In this document: positions 33,501 through 45,599 of the stretch, in pieces
Layout of the letters: every line of letters starts with the position of its first letter
Position numbering within the stretch: the first letter of the stretch is position 1
NCBI GenBank assembly: GCA_910589415.1
Contig: OU342630.1
Coordinates: 86,300,186-86,364,185 of the forward strand
Length of the DNA: 64,000 nt
From: Malachius bipustulatus
Lineage: Eukaryota; Arthropoda; Insecta; Coleoptera; Melyridae
Reading direction: 5' to 3'
Program-made: the position numbers and the translations under genes
Notes under the pieces: generated by a model
Database searches by the model: none
What the model was told of the DNA's origin: nothing
What the model saw: only the letters and a program-made list of their open reading frames with translations

Positions 33501-36500
33501 GGAAAAAAAAAGAATTTAATTATAAACTTAATTTCACCTGCACTTAACTCCAATGGTTAAAAAGTGATAAATTAAAATCAACACTATAATATGTATTTAC
33601 AAAACATGATTACGCAAGTGTGCCTATTACTGGATCATTCCTTTTGCGAGAACTATGTATAAATAAGGTCGTTCTATGTTACTGTAGATTCAATTATTAA
33701 ACAATTACTTCTTGAATGTTAATTGAGTGAAGCTTTCGTGTTATGGAAGAAGGGTCAATACGCACTGATGGTTAAGCAATCTGTCATTTCACGTTATTGG
33801 CCTTTCAGCAGGTTTAATAAGAGCAAATGCTGGCTTTACTCTTGCCAATGTTTTCCGGCAAATCTCTAACAAAGAAAACCATTTCGCATCAGATTTCTCC
33901 TTGAATGAATCATTGGATGTATTTCAGTCTAATGTAGAATAAGATTTAATGAGCTGGAAGTAGTTATGTTCATAATTTTAATAACCCACACTCCATCATC
34001 GAGGACAAGAAATATCATTATTTCAAAGCTTCCTGTATTTTTATAAAAATCAAAAAAGTTTCCTGTTGTTTTTAACCTCGAAAATACACATTACCCTTCT
34101 CAAACTCTAAATATTTATAAACTCTAGGATTAATACCATATGGAATAAAGAAATATACAGGATGATCCCGAAATGATGGACGCGATTAAAGAATGTAGAA
34201 GAGGATGTTCAATACCGAGACTTCAGGCTGCTTTTTTCTAAAATTGAAAATAATAATGGCAGTCCAATTTAAACAACTTTCACTGGAAAAACACATAATT
34301 TCACATAACTATTATAACAGTGGTTGTCTTTAATTTTCCTAATTATACAGGGTGATCAGTAACTCGCGCACTCAGAGCATGCTGTGGTGAACTTCACTCT
34401 TTAAGAGTGGAAAATTTTTCTTACTGCAGTGCTGTAAATTATTTTTTTCCATAGATATTATCGTTTCTATAAAAATAAAAGTGGCATCACTGCACTGAAC
34501 ATGTGAATAAGTTCGGGTTAGATGGTATTGTTATTATTTTTATTTCCATAGCAACGAAGGCATTTGAATATTTTATATTATACTAAGTTGAGTTTAGGCG
34601 GTTGCCAAACTTCAAATTTCGTTCAGATTTAGGTATGTTATCAGTTTACAACATTCTCGATTCCTCTGTAGACAGTTTTGTGAAAAAAAATTGATGAATT
34701 ATATGGTATCCGTTCCAGACATTACAGTAACCTGAATTTTTCATTAATTTTTATCATTGTTATTGAAAAAATAGTTCTAAACTCGGATGAGGGGAACTCT
34801 GTAACTTGAAAACCAACCGTTGGATTCAATGTTTTTTGTAGAATATCCCTAATTTTAATGGGCTCTATATCGCCCTGTATTCGGAGTGCGCTAGTTACTG
34901 ATCATCCTGTAGATGACGGTATTACAGACATTAAAATTCAACTTGTTCCATGAGTGTGCACAATAAAATTTCTAAATATAGCATCGTTGTCCGAGTTGCG
35001 GGACTTAATTATTGAACGTTTCCATGGTAACATCAATTTTTCACTATTTTTCTTTCTATCGAGTACAGGGTTGTCACTTATTTTCACAAAATATATCATA
35101 CCTTCTTTAAGTAAACCACGCTGAAGAAAAAAGGAAAATAACTTTGAATTCCTAATCCACAATGGATGCTGTGATACTATCGGTGTCCACCAAATCAGAA
35201 TCACCATCAATAATTAGAGTTTCGAGAGAATTATTGTTTTATTTCAGGAATATTTCCTCATATACCCGTATAAGAAGGTTATCAATTTTTAAATTCATAA
35301 AATTCAGAAAATAAAAAAGGCAAAAACTGTCGTATTTAAATATTACATGGGGTTGGCTATCGAAAACCAAACAGGCACCATTGTGAACTTACTCTTACAA
35401 ATTTTGCCATTTTAATGACGAGATTTTATTTTTTATCATTTCTTTAATTTTATAAAATAGTTTTTAGTGTATTTTTTAACAAAAAAATACACTATTGAGG
35501 ACGACATCACTTTTCGAAAATCACCCAAACTCATCAAATGTCCACCGATCATGACCCCCAGATCACGAAAAAGTGGTTTTCCAAAATTCACCTGCCCACG
35601 ATATATATATATATATATATATATATATTTCTCCAAAATCACGATTTTTCGATTTTTAAAACGCTCCTGTAGCTTTATCTTTCAAGATTAGTGAACGAAA
35701 TTTTGGATTCTTGTAAAGCTGAGGAATGACTTTAGATTTTCGTTGAAAAAAATTCCAAAAGTCACGTTACTTCTACAGGATGTCCTTTCAAAGTTCCCCA
35801 AATCCGGACTTTGAGGCACGGTTTCTGGCCGCAGTTTTCAATCTAGGGGGCTGAAATTTTTGTGAGAGTAAGATGTCCACAAGGAGTAGTCTGGTATTGC
35901 ACTTGAGCAAAATCGCCCGAGCCGTTTCAAAATGGCGACCATTTGAATTTTCGGAAAATTTACTATTTTTTGAATCCCTGTATGAGCAAGATGGCAAAAA
36001 AACTTTCACATCAAGTTAACAGGATTGAAATAAAATTAATTGAAATTTGAGTTAATGCAAAAAAAATTTGAATTTTTTCCATTAATAAGCCAGTGGCGTG
36101 GGTAGGAAAAGAGTGAAAATGGCTTAATTTCTATAACAGTTTTTGAGCACATTTTTGAAGGAATTGAACTAAAATTTTTACAGTAGACAACTATACTAAT
36201 ACTCTTTAATCTTCAAAAATTTCAAGGATCAAATAAAAAAAATGGCGGAGATATTTAAATTCATTTTACATGATGTAAATTTCTCTAAAATTTTAAAAAC
36301 GCTCTAGTAGCTTCATCTTTCAAGATTAGTGGAAGAATTTTTTTACTCTTGTGAAACTTCGGGATGACGTTAAATTTTCGTTGAAAATTTTTTCAAAAGT
36401 CGCGTTATACTTCTACAGGGTGTCCTTTAAAATTTCGAAACATCCGGTCCTGTGGCACGGTTTTCTGGTAGCAGTTTTCAATCTAGGAGGCTGAAATTTT

Positions 36501-39500
36501 TATGGGAGGAAGATATTATCCACAAGTAGTGGTCTGGTATTGCATTTTTTGAGCAAAATCGATCGAGCCGTTTCAAAATGGCGGCTTTTTGAATTTTAGG
36601 GAAAAAGGCTATCTTTTAGTCCCTGTATAAGCAATATAGAAAGAAAACTTTTCACAACAAAATAATGAAGATGACAATAATTAAAGGCTTGTTTAATAAC
36701 TTAACGATTGAATGTAATATTCAGACCCGGGACTGCTTGATTTAAAACCAGCACCAGCACCAGACCAGCGCACCGTTTTCATCGCGCTCGGCTCGGGCGA
36801 GACCACCCATGCAGATATGACTGCTCCTGCCAACCCCAATTGCAGAAAATAAAAACTCCTACAAACCTGTATTAACAAGATTGGACTAAAATGATTTGAA
36901 ATTTGAATTAATGCAATAAAATTTTTATTATTTTCATTAGTAAGCTAGTGGCGTGGGTAAGAAAATGGTAAAAATGGCTAAATTTCTTTAATTGATTATG
37001 AGCACATTTTTGAGGGAATTTACCTGAAATTTTCGGAGTAGACAACTACACTAATAGCTTGTAACTCTCCAAAATTTAAAGAAGCAAATAAGAGAAATGG
37101 CGGAGTTATTCGAATTTTTTTACATGATGTTTATTTCTCTAAAATTTCAAATGTTCGGTTTTCAGAACTCGCCTGTAACTTTTTAAAGTTAGTCAGTGGC
37201 GGGTATATAGGACAAGAGACGAAATTGTTAAATTTTGCCAATTTTTTTTTGGTTTATTATGTAAAAATCTATTTTACGGCACGCTTTCAAACGAAATGAA
37301 ATGAAATTTTCACAGTAAACCACTACGCAAATTCGACCTGACTATTGAAAAATTCAGAAAGCCAATTTAAAAGGCGGCAAAAATTTTCATAGTTGAATCG
37401 CATAAAAATACACTGTTTCTGCGATTGATGCGCAAGAAGGTTTTTTTTAATGATGAAGCTCAGAGGAAAATTACAAGAAGTGACATTTCTATTTCTTAGT
37501 TTAGTAAAAAATCACAATAAAGATCCTATGTGCTATTAAAGAAAACATTATATCAACCCTCGGTTATAAGATGAAGCTTAGGAGATGAAAATGAGCAAGC
37601 ACAATCACTTTTTGATATAAAACACACCCCTCTAAAAAAATTATCCGTTCCACCTTTTTTTGAATTGGCGATAAATATGAACAATGCGTTTTGTTGTTTC
37701 CGATGGACCATCAGCCGGAATATTTGTATTCCATATACTAGCAAGTGTAGAACTAAAAAATTGTAGCATTTCCCAAAGATTGAAATCATAAACGATTTCA
37801 GGCTGTTTAGAAAACCTTCAAAGATCACGGCATAAAAAGCCAGGAATCGCACAGTTATTAGGTAAAAGATAGAACATTACTGAAGACCTCGGTATTCTTT
37901 GAATTATTGTAACCACACAAGCCACCCTTCTAAAAAGGATATCTTAGTCAAGCTACTTATTTCACTGAATTAAGTTATATTTATGGAGAGCTTTTAAATT
38001 TTTTTTATTCTAACGCTTATTCTTTTCCGTTCTATTTTTCAAGCTATAAAGCAACAGTGAATTATTATTGTTCTGATCTTGCCAACAGGTTTGTTTACAT
38101 TTAGTTTTGCTAATTTCTTCGCCGAGCTGGTTTCTGCGAATCGGCGCTTATCTTTTGTAGGTCAATTGATATTTGACCACAAGAAAATTATAATCACTGT
38201 TGCGACTACTGGGCTTACACTGTTTTCTTTGTAGTTCATAATTATGTTTCAGCCTCTGGCGACAGTGGGATTATTAACGATTTCTACTCTGGCTAGTGAT
38301 GGGACTTAGTTATTGCAACGCCAAAACGATCATCAGAATCACTCAGGTAACTTCACTTGAAGTTGTTTTGCTAACTTTCTATTCTTATTGTAAGAGAAAA
38401 ACAACAATGTCAAAAAGGGAACAACTAACACTATTTCCGATAATATTATCGTTCCGAATGGATAAACTATTCATTAAAGCGAAGTAGTAATCTGCCTTCG
38501 ACTCTAAGATGAATAATCGATTTTCTATTAAAAATGCAAAATCACATGGTAAATAATTACTATAGCATGTACCTAACGTCAGTTTACTGTTAGGTAGAAA
38601 CTTAAAAGAAATAAGAAACAGTAAATCGTGACAGATTCAGCAACGTTACTATCGTTTTTTAGGCGGTTCGTGATAATATACAAGGTGTACCTATATTAAA
38701 TATAAGAGCAGATCATTTTCGTATGTATACCTACATGGTGATTCATGACTAATGCGACGTAGTTAAGTGCCAGGTATAGGACATAGAGGCAAGTCTAAAT
38801 CTATGACAATTTTTTGGAAACAGGAAAGCGAGAAGATACAGGGTGTTTTCTATGTTTGGGCCCGAATTTTAAACAGCGATATCTTTGCAACGGTTCGATG
38901 AAATCCAACAAAATTTAGAAGAAACACTCTTCTATCGAGCACTTTAAGACGATCAATCGATCGACAAATCGAAAATCCAGGACCATACTTGAAAAGAAAT
39001 GGTTTGTACTTTTTTGACAGAAAAGTACATTTTCCAATCGACTGTCGGGAAAAAGGCCCCCGATTCGGAAAGTACAGTAAAAATCTATGAAATGACCTTC
39101 TTAAATTGAACGTCACATTTCGATCAACTTCAAAATAACGGACCAAATCTAGATAAACTTCTTCGTGTAGGTGTAAAGTTGTTTCTAATGTTCCTCAAAA
39201 TTCATTTAAAATCAAATCAAAATCTGTCGTTCTATACGAGTTTACTGAATAGCTTATTGTCACAATTTTAAATTCAGGAACCAGGACGTATTTAAAGAAA
39301 AATTGTACCCATTAATTTACAGTAAATGACATTTTCCGGTCGAATTTCTGAAAAAACGTCATCGGATCCGAAGAGTATAAAAAAACTGCTATGAAACGAG
39401 CTCCTCAAATCGCACGGTAGGTACACTTCGACCAGCTCCACAAAAGAGATTGTAATGTGTTGTACAAGTTTTTTTTTGTGAAGTGTGCCGTTCTATTTAA

Positions 39501-42500
39501 CGCTCATTTCACAAATTTAGAAATTTGAGCGAAAGAATTGAAAATTGGAGTTTAGGCACGTGCAAATTCTTACTTTGACCTTATTTTGTGAAACTGGTCG
39601 AAATGTGTCGTTTGATTTGAGAAACTAGTCTCATTGCATTTTCCTGCACTTTCCGCTTCCGATTTCAATTCCGTTTTTCGAAAATGTACTTTATTGTCAA
39701 CAAATTTCAAACTATTTTTTTTTAAATACGGTCCTGGATTTTAAATTTTTCTAAAAATACGCTTAAAGTGCCTCAGTAGAAGAGTGTTTCTGTTAATTTT
39801 GTTGGATTTCATCGAACCGTTGCAGAGATATCGTCGTTTAAAATTTAAGCCCAAGCATAGAAAACCCTGTTTCTTCGTACCTGTTGTCAAAAAAAAATAG
39901 TTGATGACATGCATGTTTTTTGCATCCCACATTCGATTTACATACTTTTTATTATATGACTACCGATGAGCATTTTCTCCATCCATTCAGTTTGTATTCA
40001 AATCTAGTTTTAGTAACACTTTGTTTTACTTTGATGCTTCTTTTCATTCATAGTAATAATTAAATATTCATAATTCATCTATTTATTGTAGTATTGTCAC
40101 AGTATTGTAGCAGGTGAAACAAGCCAGACTTATGAATCTGACTTCTGGTTGCAAAAAAATTATTATCGTCTGTTTTTATTTTTACTTTATTATTTTTTAA
40201 ATTTGGTTTTATGAAACCATAATTAGTTTACAAATTACTAATATTGTATAACGTTTTATTGAGTACAGTTCTCTCACGGCAACATTTCCGTTAGATACTA
40301 TAATATGATTATCAGAACTTTCTAAACAAGAGCTGGTGGTTTTACATAAAAAAACTTTTTTGCATCATGTAACTGAAATAATGGCATCGAAGCATATCGT
40401 CGCTTTAGCTTCTGATGTTGTCAACTAGCTATGAGGAATTCATGTAAATAATATTGGTTTTCAGTGTTTCACTTGCAATACCAAAACCAACAATTTACAT
40501 TATTATGCAACAGCTAGTTTTGACACTATCTAGCTAGATAGACTGATGTCTGCGTAATCTGTTCCGTTTTCTTTTTTGCATTGAGTGTTTAAGTACCTAT
40601 AGATAGGCAGTAAGTGCTTAGTATAATATTCCACTTCCTGTAAAAAAATATCTTGTTAAGTTCTCACAATAATTCATTTTGCAATTACTGTACTTTTACT
40701 TGGACAATAATAGGAAGTATACCTACTGTAGAAATTATCAGTTATTGTATTATGTATTTACTTTGAGGCTTTAAGACTTGCACTAACCCCTTATTATTTA
40801 AAAAATGCACGGGTGTGTCTCTAATATTGCAAAAAAATTTAAAAACAGATTTTTCGGTCAAAAATAAACAAAAAATTTCCCATTACTTACAAGTAGTTAA
40901 GTAATGCAAAATTCAGCCTGGAATTGCACAATACAGGGTGTAAAAAAATTATTTTTCAATATTTTTTTCGGATATCTCGGCAATTATTTAATATAACATC
41001 TACAAATTGATATCAAAAAGTTAGCGAATATCAATTATTATAAGACATGTATAAAGCTGAGCTCTGCATATCAAATAGTTCCAGAGAGATCTTCAAAAAA
41101 CTGGAAATTTATGGGAAATTATTTTTGTTTAATTTTGACCATAGAATGTGTCTTTGTTTTGGAATATTAAAGACACAGTCTAAATATTGAAGATATTTAT
41201 TGAAGATATAGGAATATTAAAGCTATGACAATGAAAAAATTATTAAATCAGCGTCATGTTCTTACAACGACCTCTCCGTTTACTTCTTTTTGTAATAAGA
41301 AGACATAGGTACTACTAATCACTTTCAAGCCTCACGAATAAGAAAACGTAACAAACTGTATTTTTCAATAACTGACTGTTTTACTTCATCAATAGAAAAG
41401 AGTTGTACGAGTGGAGCAGGAGTGGAGCAAGTGTTTTAATGAGTATACAGAAAAGTTTATAAAACGAACTGCATACACTATTTTTTATACAATCATAAAC
41501 AAAACATTACAAGTGTTACTAACTTAACTAAATCCTAGCTCACATTGTGTTTTTCTTTGAATTTAATCTTAATCAAATCATAGTTGATAGGTCACATTTT
41601 GAAAACGTTTAATAAGTAACGCAGTCTATTTTCTACGACTTTATTCACGATAACTTACATTGCCGTAAACCGAGAGATTTTTTATTTACCTAAATGTTTT
41701 ACGTCCTCCCAAATAAGCGCCATTTCTTCACCGGTGGGACAGGTCAACTCTCATGTGAATTTTAAAAGTTAAACCGTATACGTAATTGCTATACTTAAAA
41801 CATTTAGGCGCCATTATTATAAATTACAATATTTTTATTATACGAGTATCTTTATATCGTCATGCGTTGCGCATAAAAACTTTGCACACATCAAAGATTC
41901 GCCAGATTATATGAATTACTATTCCATATTTGTTGTCCATGACGTTTCTGAAAATTCCAGCGGAAGAACGAGAAAGATGTTCAAGGTCCCTTCATGTAAT
42001 ATTCTATGATCACCATGCATGTCTTGAATTTTAATAATTATAGCATATTTAGGTGTAGGTTCTTATGAAGTTTCATTTTGTGCTTTTTCGGAACCAACTA
42101 GTATTTTTCTCATCATTTCCCTATCAGATTCCCATTCTTTGCATTATTAGCTTGTACCTAAACGTCGATATGCTAAAGATTTTTTTGATGAAACGTCTTT
42201 AAAATTTTCGCTATAATATACAGAGTGGTTGGTGAGCAAATAGCAATATTTTAAGGACATATCGAGGAAGTCAAAATAAGCAAAATAAGCTCATTATGTT
42301 TAAGTCAGATTATCATTTGCTTAAGTAAGTTTTCTTTCAAGTTACACCAATTTTTACCTAGTACGACGTTCGTTAGTGTATATAACGTCGGTCATATACT
42401 GATACAACATTTATTGTTTTCGACATGTGGACGACATGGTACAGACATGCCATGACATTCAAAATGCCATAATAGAAACCTGTACCTACTTCGCACATCT

Positions 42501-43632
42501 ACAATTCATTATGTCGTCGGATGAAGATGCAGTAGTCGACTCTACCCTACATAAACCTATTCTTGGCAGCCGTCTAAATGTCACGTGGAAGCAAGCCGTG
42601 TTGTAAAACATGTCCTTGGTCTCATATATGTCTGCTTGGTGTATGAATCGTCATTGTAACCGATGTGTTGTAAATAGAACGACATGTCTGAGACATGTTG
42701 AAAACAAAATGTCGTATATGTACCTATGCGACCGGCCTAAGACAAGTCACAAGTAGTGTTAGCCAGACATCTCCTACATGAAATAAAACCATTTAATTTC
42801 AGTAATAGCCGACCAATTTTCTACTTATCGATAAATTTAAAATCTCAAATTCAAGCAAGCTAATGACAATTTTTTCTGTTGATCGACATTATCAAACCAG
42901 AAGTTATATTATAACTTATAACAAAGGGTGTACCTATTTAAAATGTACCACACGTCCAACTAATCCACGGAGAAAGGAATGTAAACTAAACAGATCGATG
43001 GATATTCCATAGGCGAGCGCCTCCAGGAAATAGAGTTTTCCATATGATGAGCGCACCTCGATGCTGCCTCGTTTCCGGTTACGTTATTAAAAAGCCATTT
43101 GTGTTGCGGTGTAATATAAAATATCATGTATGTAAGTTCAGGCACAGGAAGAGAAAGCGCCTGCGTTTGGTATTACGATGCATGTAATTGTGTTTGGTTG
43201 GTACCATATGTGGCGAATCAAACTATGCTATCTCACTCTTCCAGGTGAGGTTTTATTGTCTGTATATCGCAATTTAATTGGCTAGTTAAACACAACATCC
43301 CGTCGCTTGTCGCTTCGTGAAGACGTCGGTGCTTTTATCTTAAGGTCAAATGTCGTAAGCTTTATTATTAAGTAAACCTTAAAAATCTACACCTATTAGA
43401 CATTAACTATACATACCTGAATAAGTGCTTCAGGTTGTAATGGCTGCCCTCTGCTAAATTCAGCAGCTTCCTGCAGAAGTCTGAGTTCCTGCTCCAGCTG
43501 CTTACAAGATGCATTCGCAGAAACATAAGCGGATGCAAGGATAAAACTGCCCAACACCAGCGATACCAACACGACAGTCACAGCAATGATCTTCGCAACA
43601 GTCACCGAAGAACTCTGAGGCTTATGGTATGC
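27503..43632 (-). CDS. Insect single-pass membrane protein with polyQ and Cys-rich tail (four exons, 5' end missing)
   Basis: Four minus-strand exons join in frame: 43632-43417 (216 nt), 29382-28982 (401), 28507-27681 (827), 27594-27503 (92), together 1536 nt or 511 residues plus stop. Order: AYHKPQSSSVTVAKIIAV start, one transmembrane helix (about residues 9-36), a short LEQELRLLQEAAEF helix, an acidic Ser/Asp/Glu segment, a conserved-looking block with NCIVEKKRAEEVVDHQPK and LNLTTDPRLERVTGERM, a long Gln/Met/Pro-rich low-complexity region, and a basic Cys-rich end KRVKRCDCNCAC. I remember similar uncharacterised proteins in other insects, but not a name or function. The single helix near the N-terminus suggests type II topology (inference). 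The first exon is not found; it should end in phase 0 above 43632. The intron 43416-29383 (14 kb) holds several mobile elements. Confidence 0.85.
27681..28507 (-). CDS. Gln/Met/Pro-rich exon of the membrane-protein gene
   Basis: The acceptor is TTTCTATAG at 28508-28509 and the donor is T|GTGAGT. It starts with HTPQSQEDDDD, contains the glutamine tract, an (A)REQQLAREQQMA repeat-like helix and a proline-rich PIDIPVPLMQ segment. 827 nt, phase 2 in and phase 1 out, consistent with its neighbours. Confidence 0.85.
28245..28302 (-). repeat. CAG/CAA polyglutamine microsatellite
   Basis: Mixed CAA/CAG codons encode a Gln tract interrupted by one Pro and ended by Asp. It is inside coding sequence, so its length may vary between alleles in steps of one residue. 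Confidence 0.85.
28583..28810. mobile_element. 228-bp TA-flanked MITE in an intron of the membrane-protein gene
   Basis: The left end is TACAGGATGTCCCTTATTT and the reverse complement of the right end is TACAAGTGTCCCTTATTT. The element lies between the exons ending at 28507 and starting at 28982. No coding capacity. The CAGG(A/G)TGTCC end resembles those of other elements in this window. Confidence 0.75.
28982..29382 (-). CDS. Acidic and conserved-block exon of the membrane-protein gene
   Basis: The acceptor is CTGCAG at 29383 and the donor is AG|GTGATA at 28982. It encodes DEPTSNNVKPDP at the start, an SDSSDSDSEEEE acidic run, then the ordered block around LPLQLNFDDLAGSLIEKG. This exon is separated from its upstream partner by 14 kb. 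Confidence 0.85.
29390..34345. other. 5' part of... the 14-kb intron, no exon seen; repeat traces
   Basis: This is the downstream part of the 14-kb intron of the minus-strand membrane-protein gene. No exon-like ORF. At 32838-32878 a short palindromic remnant (CAGGGTGATGAAAATTAGC facing GCATCACCCT) belongs to the same repeat pool as 6540 and 10110. A TACAGGATGATCCCG end occurs at 34155. The 30945-31060 part is somewhat GC-richer and unexplained. Confidence 0.45.
34348..34909 (-). mobile_element. TA-flanked MITE, family of 18461-18993, copy 2 (inverted)
   Basis: It begins CAGGGTGATCAGTAACTCGC after TA and ends with the inverted form GCTAGTTACTGATCATCCTG before TA: a clean 2-bp TA target duplication with about 27-bp TIRs. 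Its interior is the reverse complement of the copy at 18461. Non-coding. Confidence 0.88.
34912..35460. other. Intronic spacer, nothing recognised
   Basis: AT-rich sequence within the 14-kb intron; a 90-codon minus ORF (34938-35210) has no recognisable content. Confidence 0.45.
35461..37444 (-). mobile_element. Copy A of the hairpin-ended repeat family (full, inverted)
   Basis: Read on the minus strand it starts CCTTCTTGCGCATCAATCGC (37440), has AGTGTATTTTTATGC just inside, and ends with a perfect 3' hairpin (12-bp arms AGTGTATTTTTT, about 35466-35493) followed by AAAAA. The body contains several copies of an internal module ('acgccactgg', 'ttcaatctag', 'gaagtaacg') and an (AT)n run at 35601-35627. 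About 2.0 kb, no transposase. The unique GC-richer part (36720-36860) includes a CACCAGCACCAG run shared with copy B at 47050-47090. Confidence 0.8.
35466..35493. repeat. Terminal hairpin of copy A
   Basis: AGTGTATTTTTT and AAAAAATACACT arms with a short AAC/AA loop. The corresponding hairpin of copy B is at 48181-48208. Confidence 0.85.
37445..38740. other. Intronic spacer, no gene recognised
   Basis: Short ORFs only; still inside the 14-kb intron. Confidence 0.45.
38740..39925. mobile_element. Inverted-repeat element with ~300-bp imperfect arms
   Basis: The left arm (from about 38808, with ATACAGGGTGTTTTCTATG and AACGGTTCGATGAAATCCAA) matches the inverted right arm (ending about 39895, with AACCCTGTTTC and TTGGATTTCATCGAACCGTT). 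The arms are roughly 85% identical near the ends and extend inward. A third partial module lies at about 39320-39430. A fragment of the family is at 7950-8520. No coding capacity; the outer boundaries are uncertain. Confidence 0.65.
39930..43410. other. Intronic sequence upstream of 39.9 kb, with repeat traces
   Basis: No exon seen. At 40934 a CAGGGTG-type end (TACAGGGTGTAAAAAAATTA) starts a degenerate repeat whose inner phrases (AAAGCTGAGCTCTGCATATC) recur near 56368 (AAAGCTGAGTTCTGTATCTC). Confidence 0.45.
42375..42735. repeat. Degenerate inverted-repeat element
   Basis: The left part (CAACATTTATTGTTTTCGACATGT) and right part (ACATGTTGAAAACAAAATGTCG, inverted) pair imperfectly over about 45 bp, with the ends near AACGTCGGTC and GACCGGCC. 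Probably an old MITE of about 360 bp. Confidence 0.45.
43417..43632 (-). CDS. Transmembrane-helix exon of the membrane-protein gene
   Basis: The acceptor TTTTTTACAG and the donor CAG|GTATGT frame 72 codons in phase 0. The hydrophobic run IIAVTVVLVSLVLGSFILAS is followed by ASCKQLEQELRLLQEAAEF. An in-frame ATG lies in the polypyrimidine region just upstream (43653), but the strong acceptor suggests a preceding exon instead. Confidence 0.85.
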
Positions 43633-43639
43633 CTGTAAA

Positions 43640-45595
43640 AAATGTTTAAACACTATTAATAATTTGTGAAATTTTTCAACTATAGGCTAATTATAATTGA
43701 AATAAGGATGATTGAATAAAGATGGAAATTTATAGAATTTGGAAAATGCAAATTTGCTTCGATTGCAGTACAAAACAACTTCCAAACTATCTCTTTTAGA
43801 GTGAGAATTTATAAGGACATACTTCATGGTATTTGATTTTACGTTGTAATTTGGGCATAATTAAAAGGCTTGTAGAAGAAAGTTTATGAAAATCGGAATT
43901 GACAACAGTAGATTTACTCGAAACGAGAACGACTTATAACTTAATTAGAACAAATTATTTTGCCTGATTAAAGGATGTATTCTTATTAGGGTGTATTGCT
44001 TGAATTTTTATAATTTCACCTTCTATTATTCTTCGTTTTCTTGATCCAACGCTTTTTCCATATACACCTAAGGATTCGGTGTACGTAATATTTATATCCG
44101 AAGAGGATCCGAAGTTAAACTTATTAACAATTAGGACTATAATAATTGGTCTGTTCGGTGAATATCTTAGTGAGATAAAAGAGAAGCATTATTGACATTT
44201 TAAGTATATTTTGCGACAGGTAAATTAAATAATAAATCATAAGAAGTTTAAACAATTTACAAAATATGCTTACAAAACAATCGAGATTCGAATACATGAG
44301 GTTCTATTCATAACTTAGGTATTAAGAATTCGGTACGTCTAAAACCTGCCATGCCTAGGTACTTAATAATATGTACGCTATGATCACGATGGTTCACGTT
44401 CCCAGGCAAATGTTTATCGTGAATAGTAAAGTGTGGGAATATGCCGTTTTATAATTGTTGCGATTGCGTTTGCATAAGTATGTTCACTCTTACGTGATTA
44501 CTTTACTGTTCGTAAAAAAATATTCATAGGGGAAATATATGACAAAGAAGGCCGAATTTTTTTCCAAATAATTGTAAATTAATTCAATTATTTATAATTC
44601 AAGTTGCGAAAATTATATAATTACATAATTCTATAGTAGGTACCTATATCTTAATTACATTACAGACCTTGTATTTACAAGGAATAATTTCGCATGCAGC
44701 TTCTATCAATTATTTGGTATTATTATTCCTTATATGTATATAATCTACTGCAACAGCTTAAATTTATGGCGTTTCTTTATTCTCTTTAATAGTTATGAGT
44801 GTTATATCAAATTTTAGTAATTATAATAATTTTTTTATTGATACAGCTAGGTAATATTAAATGAACTATTTATATTTTTCATTTAGTTTTGATGAATATT
44901 ACATAGAAATATAAAGAGAATGCTCATTACTTAACTATCCACACTGGTGTACTACAAAACATCAGGGCAACACTCTCAGCAGGGAAACAAATGTCTTATA
45001 TTAACAAGCGGTCAATAAGGGAGTCTTTGGAAGAATTAAAGTTCAGCAATTACTAAGCTTTCTCAGCACAACGAGCTCAGAAGCGAGGCAGTTACATAAC
45101 TGTTCAAATTTGTGGGCTTCAAGACATCAGTACAACGCGCTCATCGCAAAGCAAACGTCTAAAAGTACACGAGAGGGTCCAACAAAGGAGGTTTTAGGGA
45201 GCAGCCCTCCCTCCCCCCTTTCACTACGGTGACCCAGTAAGAACCCCAGGACGCCCGTGGGATCCGAAAGATAACAATAAAAACAGTATTGAATCCGTAA
45301 TCTAGCTGAGAAATTTATCACGGGAGGATATACCGAACTAATATAAACAATCGCAGTTAATTTAATCAGGAAAAATTTAGACAGGAGTTATCATCCAAAT
45401 AATAGAAGCAACAATAAATATAATTGAAATCCAGTGTTAATATTTTTTGAAAAAATCGCAACAATTCAAACGTTCTCTCCGGTACTGAACCAAAAGATTC
45501 ATACAGAAGAGAGAAACCTAATATCGTGGACTATTATTGAATAGAACGCTCTTAAATCGAACAAATCCGCAAAACCACAGAAAATATCGGATATC
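43640..45595. other. Upstream of the transmembrane exon, no exon recognised
   Basis: The expected first exon of the membrane-protein gene was looked for here and not found. ORFs at 45127-45321 and elsewhere have no recognisable content. Confidence 0.45.
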
Positions 45596-45599
45596 TATA

